Below are positions 24,060-35,214 of a DNA stretch of 64,000 nt, piece after piece; the stretch's first letter is position 1, and each line of letters begins with the position of its first letter. A program made the translations under genes and the position numbers. Source of the DNA: Chaetorhynchus papuensis. Its lineage: Eukaryota > Chordata > Aves > Passeriformes > Rhipiduridae. The notes beneath the pieces are model-generated. The model was not told the DNA's origin. It saw only the letters and a program-made list of their open reading frames with translations, and made no database searches. The stretch spans positions 609,083 through 673,082 of the forward strand of contig VWYX01000405.1 of assembly GCA_013396525.1 (NCBI GenBank), given 5' to 3'.

Positions 24060-24360
24060 AGCTCTGGTAAAGCCATGTATCAGCTCCTACTGTGAGATGG
24101 CTTTTTTTATCCAGTTTGACTATGTGATGAAAGAAGCTAGTTGACATGCACTTACCGTATTAGGCCCTGGCACCTGCACTGCAGCCACTAATCAAAGTGC
24201 TCCTTCAGAGGGGTGAAAGAATCGCCATTTGTAACGCAATAATTAGGCTGGGTAGAAGGGCCTGAAAAGTAAATCAATCTCGTCTGCTCTCTAAATCTGA
24301 CACCATTCTCTAGGCAGATTGTTAACATAATGAGACAGAAGCCTACAAGAGGTCCCATAA
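24060..24360. promoter_or_regulatory. Candidate conserved non-coding element
   Basis: This repeat-free segment has more balanced composition than its flanks. It carries a TAATTA at 24240-24245 next to gtaacgcaa, and other homeodomain-like sites. On the minus strand ATACG|GTAAGT forms a strong splice donor (exon end at 24156). A pyrimidine-rich ttctttcacccctctgaag could act as acceptor, giving a 47-base exon at 24156-24202. Either an enhancer or a small unannotated exon would explain the look. Neither is proven. Confidence 0.35.
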
Positions 24361-25189
24361 AAGACCTATGTCTTTTTTTTTTTCCCCTTCTTTCTTTATA
24401 CTTGCAATGTTACTAAGAGCATAATTACACACAAACCTACCCTAAGTCACTGGCATAAAAGCAGCTATTTCTAAGAAGCTCATCAAAAATAAGTTGGCAG
24501 AACAGAAGGGCTATATAACACAGCAGCAGGCTGACTCAAGTTGCCCAACTGGATGAAGATTATTTTAACCTATTCCCTACTAAAATTATCATGATTATGT
24601 CTGACAGGGAAAAGTAATGAGTTCCTATAACATGGCAAGAAAATAATTTTGGCGAATTAATCTGATTTTCTGCTCAAAGTGGGCAAATGAAGAATAATTC
24701 CACTGAAATCAATACTATTATTAAAATTGTGTGAGGAAAGAATTACATCCAGTGAGATCACTCTGATTTTAAAAAAGGCAACCAGTAACAAAAAAGCAAC
24801 ATTAGTGATAAAGTTTTTAAAAAGACAACTTTTCATGTACAGCCTCTCAAATTTTAAGAGTATAATCTGATTTAATAGTCAAAAATCAGCAATTCCATTT
24901 TCCTTAGTAAGATAGTTGCACCATAGTTGATGCTTTGTAAGACCAAAAGCTTAGGAATCTTTGTTACAGACAACCAGTCGTGGTTGTACTAAGTAGTTAC
25001 GTCAAAAATCATATAAAAATATGTAATATAAAAATAGAAATCATCTATGCTGCAAGTGGCAAAATGCACTAAGCACATATTTGTGTAAAATAATAAAACA
25101 AACGGGATGAATCTTTCTTCTTTCCCAGTCAAACACACATTAGTCATTATTCTCACTCATATACCATAGTTTAATTGAATCACTCCCTT

Positions 25190-25560
25190 TTACAGGTTCT
25201 AACTCTGTCGCTGGGTGATACAGCATTGCCTCTGATAAACAGGTGCAAGCTTTGCAATAAATCTGAAAAGCCTCTCGACTGAGGCTTGTCAGGTGTGTTT
25301 TGTCTGAGCTTTCCTGGACCTGAAGCTCTGTTTTACTTGCTTGAGCTGTGACAACTCCTCTAATTGGCCAGGTGGCTACAGCTACTCTGTGTTACTTTTG
25401 TGTGTCTTTGTATGGTAGAACCATATTTTTGCACAGACGGCAGTAACAAACAATATTCTACACGGAATGAGATATTTATGACTCTGCCACCATGATGATG
25501 TAGAGAATTATTGGCCTGGAATGGCAACAGCAGCCTTGAGAATTGTGGACGAGGTATGTG
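25190..25560. promoter_or_regulatory. Candidate conserved non-coding element
   Basis: The segment is free of repeats and long A/T runs. It contains TAATTGG (25361-25367) followed by ccaggtgg, which carries an E-box-like CAGGTG, and gaattattggcctgg near 25504. The texture resembles deeply conserved enhancers, but conservation is inferred, not measured. No reading frame or splice pair supports an exon. Confidence 0.3.
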
Positions 25561-28299
25561 GCACAGAGGACTTCTAAATTTAACTTATACAAAATATTCA
25601 ATTAAATGACATGCTTTTCAGTGGTTTGGGGTTTTTTTCATCTGTACATCATACCGATACTTTCAAATACCCTCAAAATTCAGGATACTCAATGTGACCA
25701 ACAAACACCAATAAAGACCACTCAATAATTACTAAATTCTTGAAATACAAATTTCATACATATTTCGTAAGAACCTACATTCTCAATTTAAAAAAAAAAT
25801 CATCTCCTAGACTTTTTAAATATCTAGAAGTTGTATTTCAATGCTAATAGCCAGTTTGTCTTCTTTTACAGTTATGTCAGGAGCATGACTTCTGTGATCT
25901 ACCTGAGTGACCTCAAAATGAGATGAATTGTGGTTTGGTAGGCACCTATTTCTTCACATGGATTGAGTCATTTGGCTCATATTTGAATGTCTAAATTCAA
26001 GTAAGGAAACTTAAAAGGAAAGTAATAAAGAAGCAGTGTAAGGATAACAGACTGTCTGCAGCCTGAGTCACAACTTTTTGGAAAGTTTCTTTATATACAG
26101 GATGTGTAAAACTTAAACTTTGCAATCAAAATTTTGCACCGGTTCTCTGCTGTGTCTGAATCCGTTGTTCAAAGAAGGTTTTCAAAACAATCTCTTACTC
26201 TGCTTCTGCTTCTTTTACAATATTATACCTTCCCATTTTAAACTGTTTTGTTTCTTTGGGGTTTAAAAAACATTTAATTTGTTTTGTTGTGTTGTTTTGT
26301 TTGGTTGGTGTTTTTTTAGTTCAGAAACTCTGCCTTGCAAGAGGGGAAAGAACCTATTGCTGAAGTGGCTGCCCAGCACATGAAAGCTATTAAGAGGACA
26401 CAGAAGCTCTGTGCAGTCATTCAATATGATGTGAAAAATTGAATTGAAAACTGATTTCAGTCTGAACCCTGGAAAAGCACTGTTTGGCTAAGACAACACA
26501 GATTCAGTGCTGTAAAACAGCTGATTTGACTATGTTAGATCAAGTTTTTAGAGCTACACATTGTGGAAAAGACAAAGTTTCTTTATTACAACACCATTAC
26601 AAACATTCATCATTGCTTTAACCAGAAAAGCAACACATACAGAATTGCTTTTATACTATTTGTAAGATTTAACAGAACACACTGTTTTAGTTATATTAAG
26701 TAACAGAAGATTTGACAGTCTGTTTAAGCTATTTTATTTTTTTTTTTTACTGGTCAAAATGGAAATCATGTAGGGGGTTTTTCCATGAAGGACTAAGGGT
26801 TTTTTCTAAGAAGCAGAGTTTTGCAATGGACATTCAAAATTTTTAGAAGGCAGTATCTGTATCATATAATCTTACATAGAACTTAAAATTACACTTTAAA
26901 ACTTGCCGTTTGCAGAACATGCATGTTTTATTGAATACTTCAAATGAATGCAAGGTTGCGAGTTGTGCTGACCTTGTTTGCATATGGTAATATGCAGAAA
27001 GTAAGGCCAAAGTCATCAGTATAAACAAGGTTTTGCCTTTTATAAGAAACCTTAGCTGAATTATCAGGGAAAAAAATATTTCAAGTTTATTTTTTAAAAA
27101 AGAAAATTAAAATCATTTTAATGAAAACAACATGAACATAAAAAGTCTACAAAGAAAATGGCAGCCATGACTCTCATCCTAGCATAGTGCATCTCTCCTG
27201 TCTGGTTGGTTGGCACATAAGAAGCTAGGCATGTCAAGAGCAGTCAAAATCCCTTTAGAATTTAAAAACCCCATAATTAAGGTAAAAAAACTCCTTCTCA
27301 GTGCCACTGAAAAACTCGTAACTGCAGAGCTGATCTTTACTGCGTTTTTGTGCTCTTTTGTGTACTGCCCGAGAGCAAAACACGAGAGATCTCTGAACTA
27401 TTTTCATGACTTAACATGGACAAGCAGCACCCTGGCTGAACACCGGCATCTAACCAGAGCAATCTCAACAATTCTCAGTATATCAGATGAAATTTAATTT
27501 TTACTGCCCTTAGCATGGCAAACATTTTGCTCAACCTGCAACAGGGGCAGGGGCAAATCTGTAAGAAAGACAAAAGAAAACCAGCTCTTGTTTGCTGCCA
27601 CCTTTAGGAGTGAAGGGAGTGAAAACTGCTGGTAGGTGAAGGCTGATATCCAGCACGCACACACCCCCTCTGATGTGCACACAAGTCTTTTGGGAGCTAC
27701 AGCCAGGCTGCTTTTCAAGGTCTCACAGATTCAAAAATAGTACAGCTATGGATATTTTGCTGTTCCCCCCCTTTCACACCTGCAGTTTCAGAGAGCAACA
27801 GGAGCAGAAGTTGTTTATAGTATTTTTAATTTTTTTTCTTTTTTGTCCCTAACTGCAATTCTGAGGGGGGTTCAGACAGAGATTTAAAAAAAGAACCCAA
27901 CTGTGTGTATTCTAACAGCTTAAAAGAGAAAATTGCACATCTTTTCGACAATCCTGATTGAGTACCTTTGTTTTTTCCCAGATAAATTGGGAGGACTGAT
28001 GCTATAGCAGTTGACTAAAAACATTAATGAGCTGTGTCCATTTTAATTGTTTCAGACTAGCAATTTCTCCTGTAGCTTGAAGGTCTTTGAGAGTAAAAAA
28101 AAATCCAGTTAGAGGCCAAATTCTGTCCCTTGACTTCAGACTCTTAATACAGAATAATGTCTCTGACAGTAACCAAGCTATTCATGATTTACATTTATGT
28201 AGCTAACTGCAAATAAGAATGTTGACAATTTCTTTCAATTAAGCTGAAAAAAAAAAAAGTCCTATTCAATACAGTACAAGGCTAAGTCAATTAAAAAAT
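25561..28299. other. Unique DNA with T/G-rich tract
   Basis: A TTTTGTTG-type tract occupies about 26278-26318. The frames at 26843-27028 (minus), 27210-27497 (plus, 95 codons) and 27494-27718 (minus) look random. No exon or named repeat is seen. Confidence 0.55.
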
Positions 28300-28386
28300 T
28301 TTTTTAGGGTTTTTGGTTTTTGGGGTTTTTTTTGTGTTTGTGGGGTTTTTTGTTTTGTTTTGTTTATTGTTTTGGGGGTTTTTTTC
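28300..28386 (+). repeat. T/G-rich low-complexity tract with G-quadruplex potential
   Basis: Only T and G occur over nearly 90 bases, apart from a few A. G-runs lie at 28307-28309 (3), 28322-28325 (4), 28342-28345 (4) and 28374-28378 (5). Loop lengths are mostly above seven bases, so any quadruplex would be long-looped. Confidence 0.75.
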
Positions 28387-29329
28387 CTAATGAAAACACA
28401 CCCCTGAAGAAATAAGGACCCTGGAAATATGACCCTGAATACAGATGTATCATATTTTGGGGTCATGCTTTAAATAGCAGGTTTTGGTTATTCAGAAGCC
28501 AAGTGACTGCAGTTAGTTGAACAAGCTGTAAAGAGATTGTTTTCAATAGCATGTTGAAATTCAAAATTGTGTCACAAGTGTGTCAATCGGAGCCTCCCAA
28601 AAATTGTAAGGCCTTCATGATCTTTCAAAGACCTAAAACATTCTGGATTCATTAGGCTAAAGACTGCATTTAAGAATTACATGCAGGTATCAGACATAAT
28701 CCTCCCAAAAGTTTTGTGTGACGGTCTAAGCTGCTGATTTTGACAAAAGGAGTAGAAAGGGTTGTGTTAGAAACTCCTGCTCCTGTTGACTCTTACTGAC
28801 ATGTTATTAATGTCTCATTTGTAAATTTTCTAGAGAGACAACCTAACTTGTAAGGTGTGGCATCTGAGAAATAATATTATCCACGAAAATTGTGTTAGCT
28901 AAAGTTTCAAGAAACCAACAGAAAAGGGACTGCTACCTACATTTGCACATTGTAGCTCAGAGTTCATATCCAAAAAAATAAGAGGGAAAGACAAAATACT
29001 AAGACAAGAACTGCGTACTGTGACAGACATATTTTTACTGCATAAACACCAGACCTTCAGAAATCCACACAATATACCTGGTCACAAAACAGTAATGACA
29101 AAGCTTAAAGGAGCAAGTGGCACCAGGGTGTCCAGAACTTTATGCCAGCGGTCCCTCCAAGGCAGCAGGCCATGGGCAGTGCCGCATTATCACTGACTTT
29201 TGTTGAAGCTACAGGACTTCATGAAATTTGTCACCTTGGAGATGAATCCCTCACTTTTACATGCTAATGTGCTCCCTTAGGTCCTCCCTGTGCTCTGTTG
29301 TGGGTTTCAGTAAAACCTTTTATCAGAGC
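28387..29329. other. Unique DNA, nothing recognised
   Basis: No open frame of 60 codons or more, no recognised repeat and no RNA gene. The stretch 29110-29200 is slightly GC-richer. Confidence 0.55.
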
Positions 29330-29720
29330 CATTGTTTTTAACAGATAAAATAAAGAGACAATCAAGGCAAAAACTGACCTTCAACAGAAATTAAATTAAG
29401 AGAGAAGCTGCTAATAAATTTGAAAACCTTCTAATTGCAAATTGACCCCTGACTCACCCACCTGATTATCAGCTTAGCTTTGATACCACTTAATTCTCTC
29501 CACACTTGCAAAGAGGAAATAGCCATCACTCTTCTTAGCCAGCATTTGTTTCAATCTCAGAATACAACAGAAGAATATGGGTCCAGTTACTAAACAGCGA
29601 TAATAAACCCACCTTAATTGCTTCAATTAGATCATCCACAGGGAATCACTTTACACAACCTATAGGGATTAACAGGCTCTTTATGAAACACTACGAACAA
29701 TTACACAGGGATGAGCAGCC
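29330..29720. promoter_or_regulatory. Candidate conserved non-coding element, homeodomain-rich
   Basis: Several homeodomain-type sites cluster here. They are ctaattgcaaattgacc at 29431-29447, gcgataataaaccc near 29598, and an exact inverted pair TAATTG-ctt-CAATTA at 29615-29629. The segment is repeat-free and lacks coding signals. A cluster with a symmetric pair suggests binding of paired homeodomain proteins. Enhancer activity is inference. Confidence 0.4.
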
Positions 29721-32700
29721 ATCAAGAGCTGGCGGAGGAACAAAGTTGCTATCTATAGACAGTTGTCTCAGTTACTCTCTGTACTCATCTGTGGGGAGGA
29801 ATTATTCTTCACCCAGGTACAAATACCCAGCCAGGACAAGTCTGAGGCAGATTTCTGTAAAGACATCCCTGAGGATCACGCTAATGTTAAGCCCAAAAGA
29901 AAATGTAGTCTCATCATACCGGATGTGTCACAAGAGCAGAGGCATTTAGTATTTTGACACCATCTTTGCTCAGCCTGTGTGCCTTGCCCTTTTCAAATTG
30001 TGTTCGCCTTGTCTTTTCTGAGAGGTGTTTATTTGGCATTGCAAGAGAGTTAGTGCAAGTACAGAAAATCAAAGGGATTAATGATCATAGAAAGTAAATA
30101 CAGAGGAGGTATTTCTTTTAATGGACAAATATTTAAACTGGTTTTGACTTTATTTGATCATTTTTGTGAACATGCTATTCTAAAGTCACATCTATTAGTA
30201 ATGAGAACACAAGAAAGAAAAAAGTAAACAGTGTTTCCTATGTGGCATTTTATATATGTGGCTAGATACATGTACATGGATTTAATGTACACACGTATTT
30301 ATTGAAGACTACACATGCACACAGAAGGATGGTATGAAAAAAATGTGTGTGAAAATTTCAAATGCCCTAGGGATAACAAACTAATTCTAGAATTATTTTC
30401 TGGGCATCACATTCAAGTGGGAAGGATACAATCTCCCAAATACAGAAAACTCTGCCTTGCAGCTAAAACTGGCATCTGCCTGCTCTAGGGAGACCATGCA
30501 GGACTCCATATGCTTCAGTGAAACTAAGCTTGTAGACTGAAACTTGCCCCCCAACTAAATATATGGTGGTTGGGTTGAGAAGTTGATTATAATTCCACAA
30601 AATGACAAAGTAGAAGCAGTCTTGTCACAATTTAAGAGGTCACAGTACGTTCTGGGATGTGATCAAAAGTGAGACAGAATATTTTAGCCATGAGAAAATC
30701 CCCAGGGCTTTTTAATTTTGCCATAAGCCTGGATGAGCTGGTTGATTATAGCATTTGACAACTTATATACCGTTTCAGGAAAAGAAGGCTTATTCTAAAG
30801 CCATGGATTGGTGACAAAAACCTTCTAAGAAGTTCTGGTTGCAAACGATACAATTGCTCTTTAACTGCATCTCAGTTACAAGCATTTGACTTGGCATATA
30901 AAATAGCTTAGGGATCTTTTCTGTCCACTTTTTTTCTGCTGCTTGAGACCCTTCCTACACGTCACTTACACTGTACTTCTCTGACAAGCTGAAGCTGCAA
31001 ACAAACAGTATCTTCCTAAAGAATATTTAATGAAGTAAGAAAATACCATAAAATGTCTTTCTGATAACATGTCCCTCTTACCACAGGCTGGAAACAAAGA
31101 CACCTAGGATGTAAAATAACATTTAACCTGAAATGTCTTGTATGGCCAGTTGAGAAAGACATTTTCTCAAAGGGCAAACACCATCTTCTCAGATATCAGT
31201 ATGAAAGGAAATGGGCCAAAAGAATGGACACCTGCACTCAGTCCTTGCATCAGTATACTTGAATAACCCAAATTATCTGCTAGCTCTCAGAGGCACACGG
31301 AAAAGTTTTAAAAGTGTTCTGCTGGGCTGGGTTGGCAGCAAGAAATGCTTCTGATCATTTCCTAATGATGAGTGACATCCTAAAGAAGAAAAGAAAGTAG
31401 AAAATGATTGCTTGAGAAAAGCAGAATAAAACCAGCACCTGCTTTACAGTCAGACAGACTTTCCAAAGGACTGATAATGCTTCCAAGACCAATAACATTT
31501 CTAGCACTCAAATTGGGAGAGAGAGTTTTATCTACTATACGAGCAGGCTTACTACTATACTTTTTTTGCTCTTCCAGACAAGCCTTCACTCCCTCTATCG
31601 TACTGCACTACTTAATTTGCAGCTATTGCCAAGTCAGTGTTTCATCTAAGCAAAGTTGGCAGAATTTCTATAGGAATGTAATGTTCACAAAAATTGCACA
31701 AAAAAATGATGATGATTCATGTTATTCCACAGTGCAACTGAGATGAATCTGATGCCGGTTTTTGAATCCTTCTTCTCTGGAGGTTGATATGGAGAAGTAG
31801 GAAATGTTTTCAACTTAAGAATTACTCATTTCAATGGCAGTGACTTTGCTCTGTGGCCTACATTCTGTAAATTCAGGTTGAAGATACTGTGTTGCTCTCT
31901 TACAGATTTTTTATTCTTCAAGTTTGTTTCTAATGCCAAGAGTGTCTGGAAAGAAAACTTTAAATACTTCAGAATGAATATGCTACAATAAATAGAAGGC
32001 TTCTAGCAAATCAGCTAGAAAGTAAAATCTCATACTTAAGAAAATATTGCATGTTATTTATTGCATTTTATTAAAGAATGAAACTTTTCTTCTTGCACAG
32101 CAATATTCAGTTTTCTCAGTACTGTTTTCCAATTATTGTTGGTTTTCAGTTAGGAGTTGGGGTCTTTTTTATTCATTTTTGTTCAACAATAGTTCTGGTT
32201 TTATTTTTTATTATTATTTTTGGGAACATAACAAAATTAACTAAAAAAAAATTGAAACAAAAGAAAACCAAACATAAGACAACATGACAGGAACACATTA
32301 TTTGCCATGTACAAAATTACTCCCTCAGACGTGTGTTATCTCTATGCAAAGACAACTGCCTTTGCCATGCCCTTCACTACAGAAAGGTTTTACAGAACAA
32401 TATCCACTGCTTGTTTGTGTGGTCTTCAACTGCATGCTAGACTAAAACAAATAAAATCTGTATATTTAAAGGGTAGCATGTACTACCATCAAAAAGAAAA
32501 TTTTACTAAGGAAATAGGAAAACCTTTCCCGAAAAAAAAGTTCCAAATATACAGAAAGAATAGTAGTTTAAGAAGTAGTTAAGTTCAGCTAGGGTTGCTT
32601 ACAGCTAGAAGTATGACTGAATTAATTAATAATTCAAAACTACAGGAAAGAGAAGCATATCCATGCTCCTCCAAGAATAAAAGAAAGTCTAACTTTTTTT

Positions 32701-34969
32701 GAAAATATACAAAGGAAATGTTGTGATTTTTTTGGTGGGAAAAACCTGTTCAGAAATGTCTGGGATGGGTATCAAGCATTGGTTAAAAACTAATTCTGCA
32801 GTGGTTATGTGCAGACCTTCAGCAGCATGTGGTACCTGCCACAAACTGCTTATGGGATTGTGACATTTGCTGAGCATTTACACAGAGGAATAATGGAGCA
32901 TAAGGTTAGGTTGCCCTCATGCTGAGACCACTGCCCATTATGCTGACCAATACTGTCTCTGGCTCTTTTCTGATCCCCCATGGCCTGGACATATTTATTA
33001 TCTCTTGTCTTAGACTGTGCAGAGACATTTTAAATGAGTCACAGTGGCAGGTGGCCCTTATTAATACCTCTTAGGATGTGAGAGCTGCTGGAATGCCTAA
33101 TGAGAGGGAAGAAACCAGAAGGTGGGACAGGGAAAGGTCCTGTGAGGAAACACATGAAAACAACTATATTTGGAAGATATATATGTTTTGGTCCTTTGAG
33201 TCAACAATAATGGTTTAGTCCAAGAAAAGGAAATTCTGCATAGTAAGAGCTTAATATTTCCTGTTTGGAGCAGACTAGGGATTAATAACATTTTGAACTC
33301 TCGTGTAAATAGGTAATGAAAATCCCAGATTACTCTATTGTAACAGAAAAGAAAATTATTATAAGGAGAGTTAAAACTATGGACCACAACAAGTTCCATT
33401 TGACAATATGGAGTAAAATAATTCTAAACACTGAAATTTAGTGAAAGTTAAAAACTTTATCAGTTCTGATGTTGAAAAGTACTTGCCACCAGAGGCAAAT
33501 TGACTATGTGTTTTCTAATGCAAGCTTAGACTCACATAACAAAAGCACCACAGAATCCAAAGAAAATGTTCTCATTTCTATTCTAGCTTACTGGAACTGG
33601 AGATCAGTGGCATCATCATCCTTTTCTTGAAAGGAAGTTCAGAGAACAGGAACAAACATGCCAGTGGGAGTGATCTATGTAGAATTTAAAACCACTAAAG
33701 CAAAAGGAGTGGAGAAATTGCTATGGAAATGCAACATGAAGTAGTAAGTAGAAATAAAAGGTAAATACCACTGAAGAAAAATAACACCAAGAAATGAACC
33801 ACTGACAAAAATTTGTTTCTGGGAAAATCTTGCAAGATTTGGGTAAGAAATGAACTACTTTGAACAAAGCATCGGAACACACAAAATAAGTCACAGCAGG
33901 AGGTGGTGTGAGTGATACACTTAGATTTTGCAAATGTCTGATAACTCTGATTTACCATATATTATCCTGTATTAAACACACACCAAATTTTTAGCGGTTT
34001 TGGGTTTTTTTTCCAAAAAACCCATATTGGTTAAATAAGAGCATTCTTAGAGCACTTAAATTAACCAGTCAACCAAATGAGTTTTGTTTTGAAGGCAAAC
34101 AAACTATTTTGGGGTTTGAGCATTCTACAAATTATTACGTGCTCTCTACTTTTTACCACTGACTAAATTAAAAATCAATTCCTATATAAAGCTATAAATA
34201 TAAACAACTAAAAATATTAATGTACACATGGATGTACATATACTCTTATGTACCCATGAAAATTGAATGTCTTGACGTCAAAGGGAACTGTGTTTTGGAT
34301 GTCATTTCCAGAGGATAGAACATAATAAAAATAATTATTTAAAAAAAAAAAGTATCTCCAAATTCCCAAGGTGCTACAGTGCATCAGTGATTTGAGGTGA
34401 TCCAATTAAAATTAACTTATTTTAATCACAGTAGTGGTCACTCACACCATCCAGAACCACTTTAGTATACGGACAGTTTTACTGTACAAAAACAATGGCT
34501 TGTTGCCAATTGCTGTTACTGTGAGATATACAGAGGCGTACAAAGAAATACATTTGATGCATTTATATAATATCCAAATATATACAGAGAAAGAATGAGA
34601 TACAGCATTTGGCTTTCCTTACTGGAAGTACTTACTAAAAAGGCTTTTGGAGTGTGTTTACATTTCCTTTTATATTAATAGGTACATCACCTTTACATGA
34701 GCAAGGCAGCGCTGCTGCGAAGGGGAGGATGAAGTGCTTGGCCCACAGAAACCAATTACAGTTCCCCTACAACAGCAAGGAAACGGAAACCGATTGAAGG
34801 CACAGCTGATCCTCGTCTTTGAAGGAATGCAGCACCAAAATACTTGTCATACACTGACATTTTAATGCTTCTCACTCCTCAAAACTGTCCCACCAGGCCT
34901 CCTCTGTCCTTAATTCTTACACTGTTCTACACAGGTCTTATGGAGGACAAAAATAATTAAATATCACAA
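29721..34969. other. Unique AT-rich DNA, no gene seen
   Basis: More than 5 kb without a recognised repeat or exon. The largest frames (31408-31746, plus, 112 codons; 33097-33399, minus, 100 codons; 33695-33958, minus) overlap opposing frames and have no domain. Plus-strand frames at 32047-32287 are phenylalanine/isoleucine-rich because of T-runs. Confidence 0.5.
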
Positions 34970-35214
34970 TGTAGTGGGTTGATCCTAAATTGACAGACAT
35001 GAACTGCAACACTGATTGGGAGAGAGGAGAAAAGTGTGTGGGGGGGAAGGGTTCTAAATGTTTGTTCTGATTGTTGTTTTCTATCTTTCTTTTAGGTCTG
35101 TAAATAAACATCTTGGTATTCTTTAAGTTTTGTGCCTGCTTTGCTTCCTCCTAATTCTTATCTCACAGAAAGGAAACCAGGGGGTAATGCATCATTTGAC
35201 CTAAAACCACTACA
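34970..35214 (+). mobile_element. Short solo LTR of an endogenous retrovirus
   Basis: The element begins TGTAGTGG and ends CCACTACA, so it carries the TG...CA ends and an inverted terminal pair of eight bases. Flanking 5-mers are cacaa and cacac, a possible imperfect target duplication. An AATAAA polyadenylation signal lies at 35103-35108. It is followed by a U5-like stretch with gcctgctttgcttcctccta and tcttatctcacag, a pattern seen in bird LTRs. At 245 bp it is short, and the U3 part may carry a deletion. No internal retroviral sequence remains, so it is inert apart from possible promoter or polyA activity. Confidence 0.65.
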
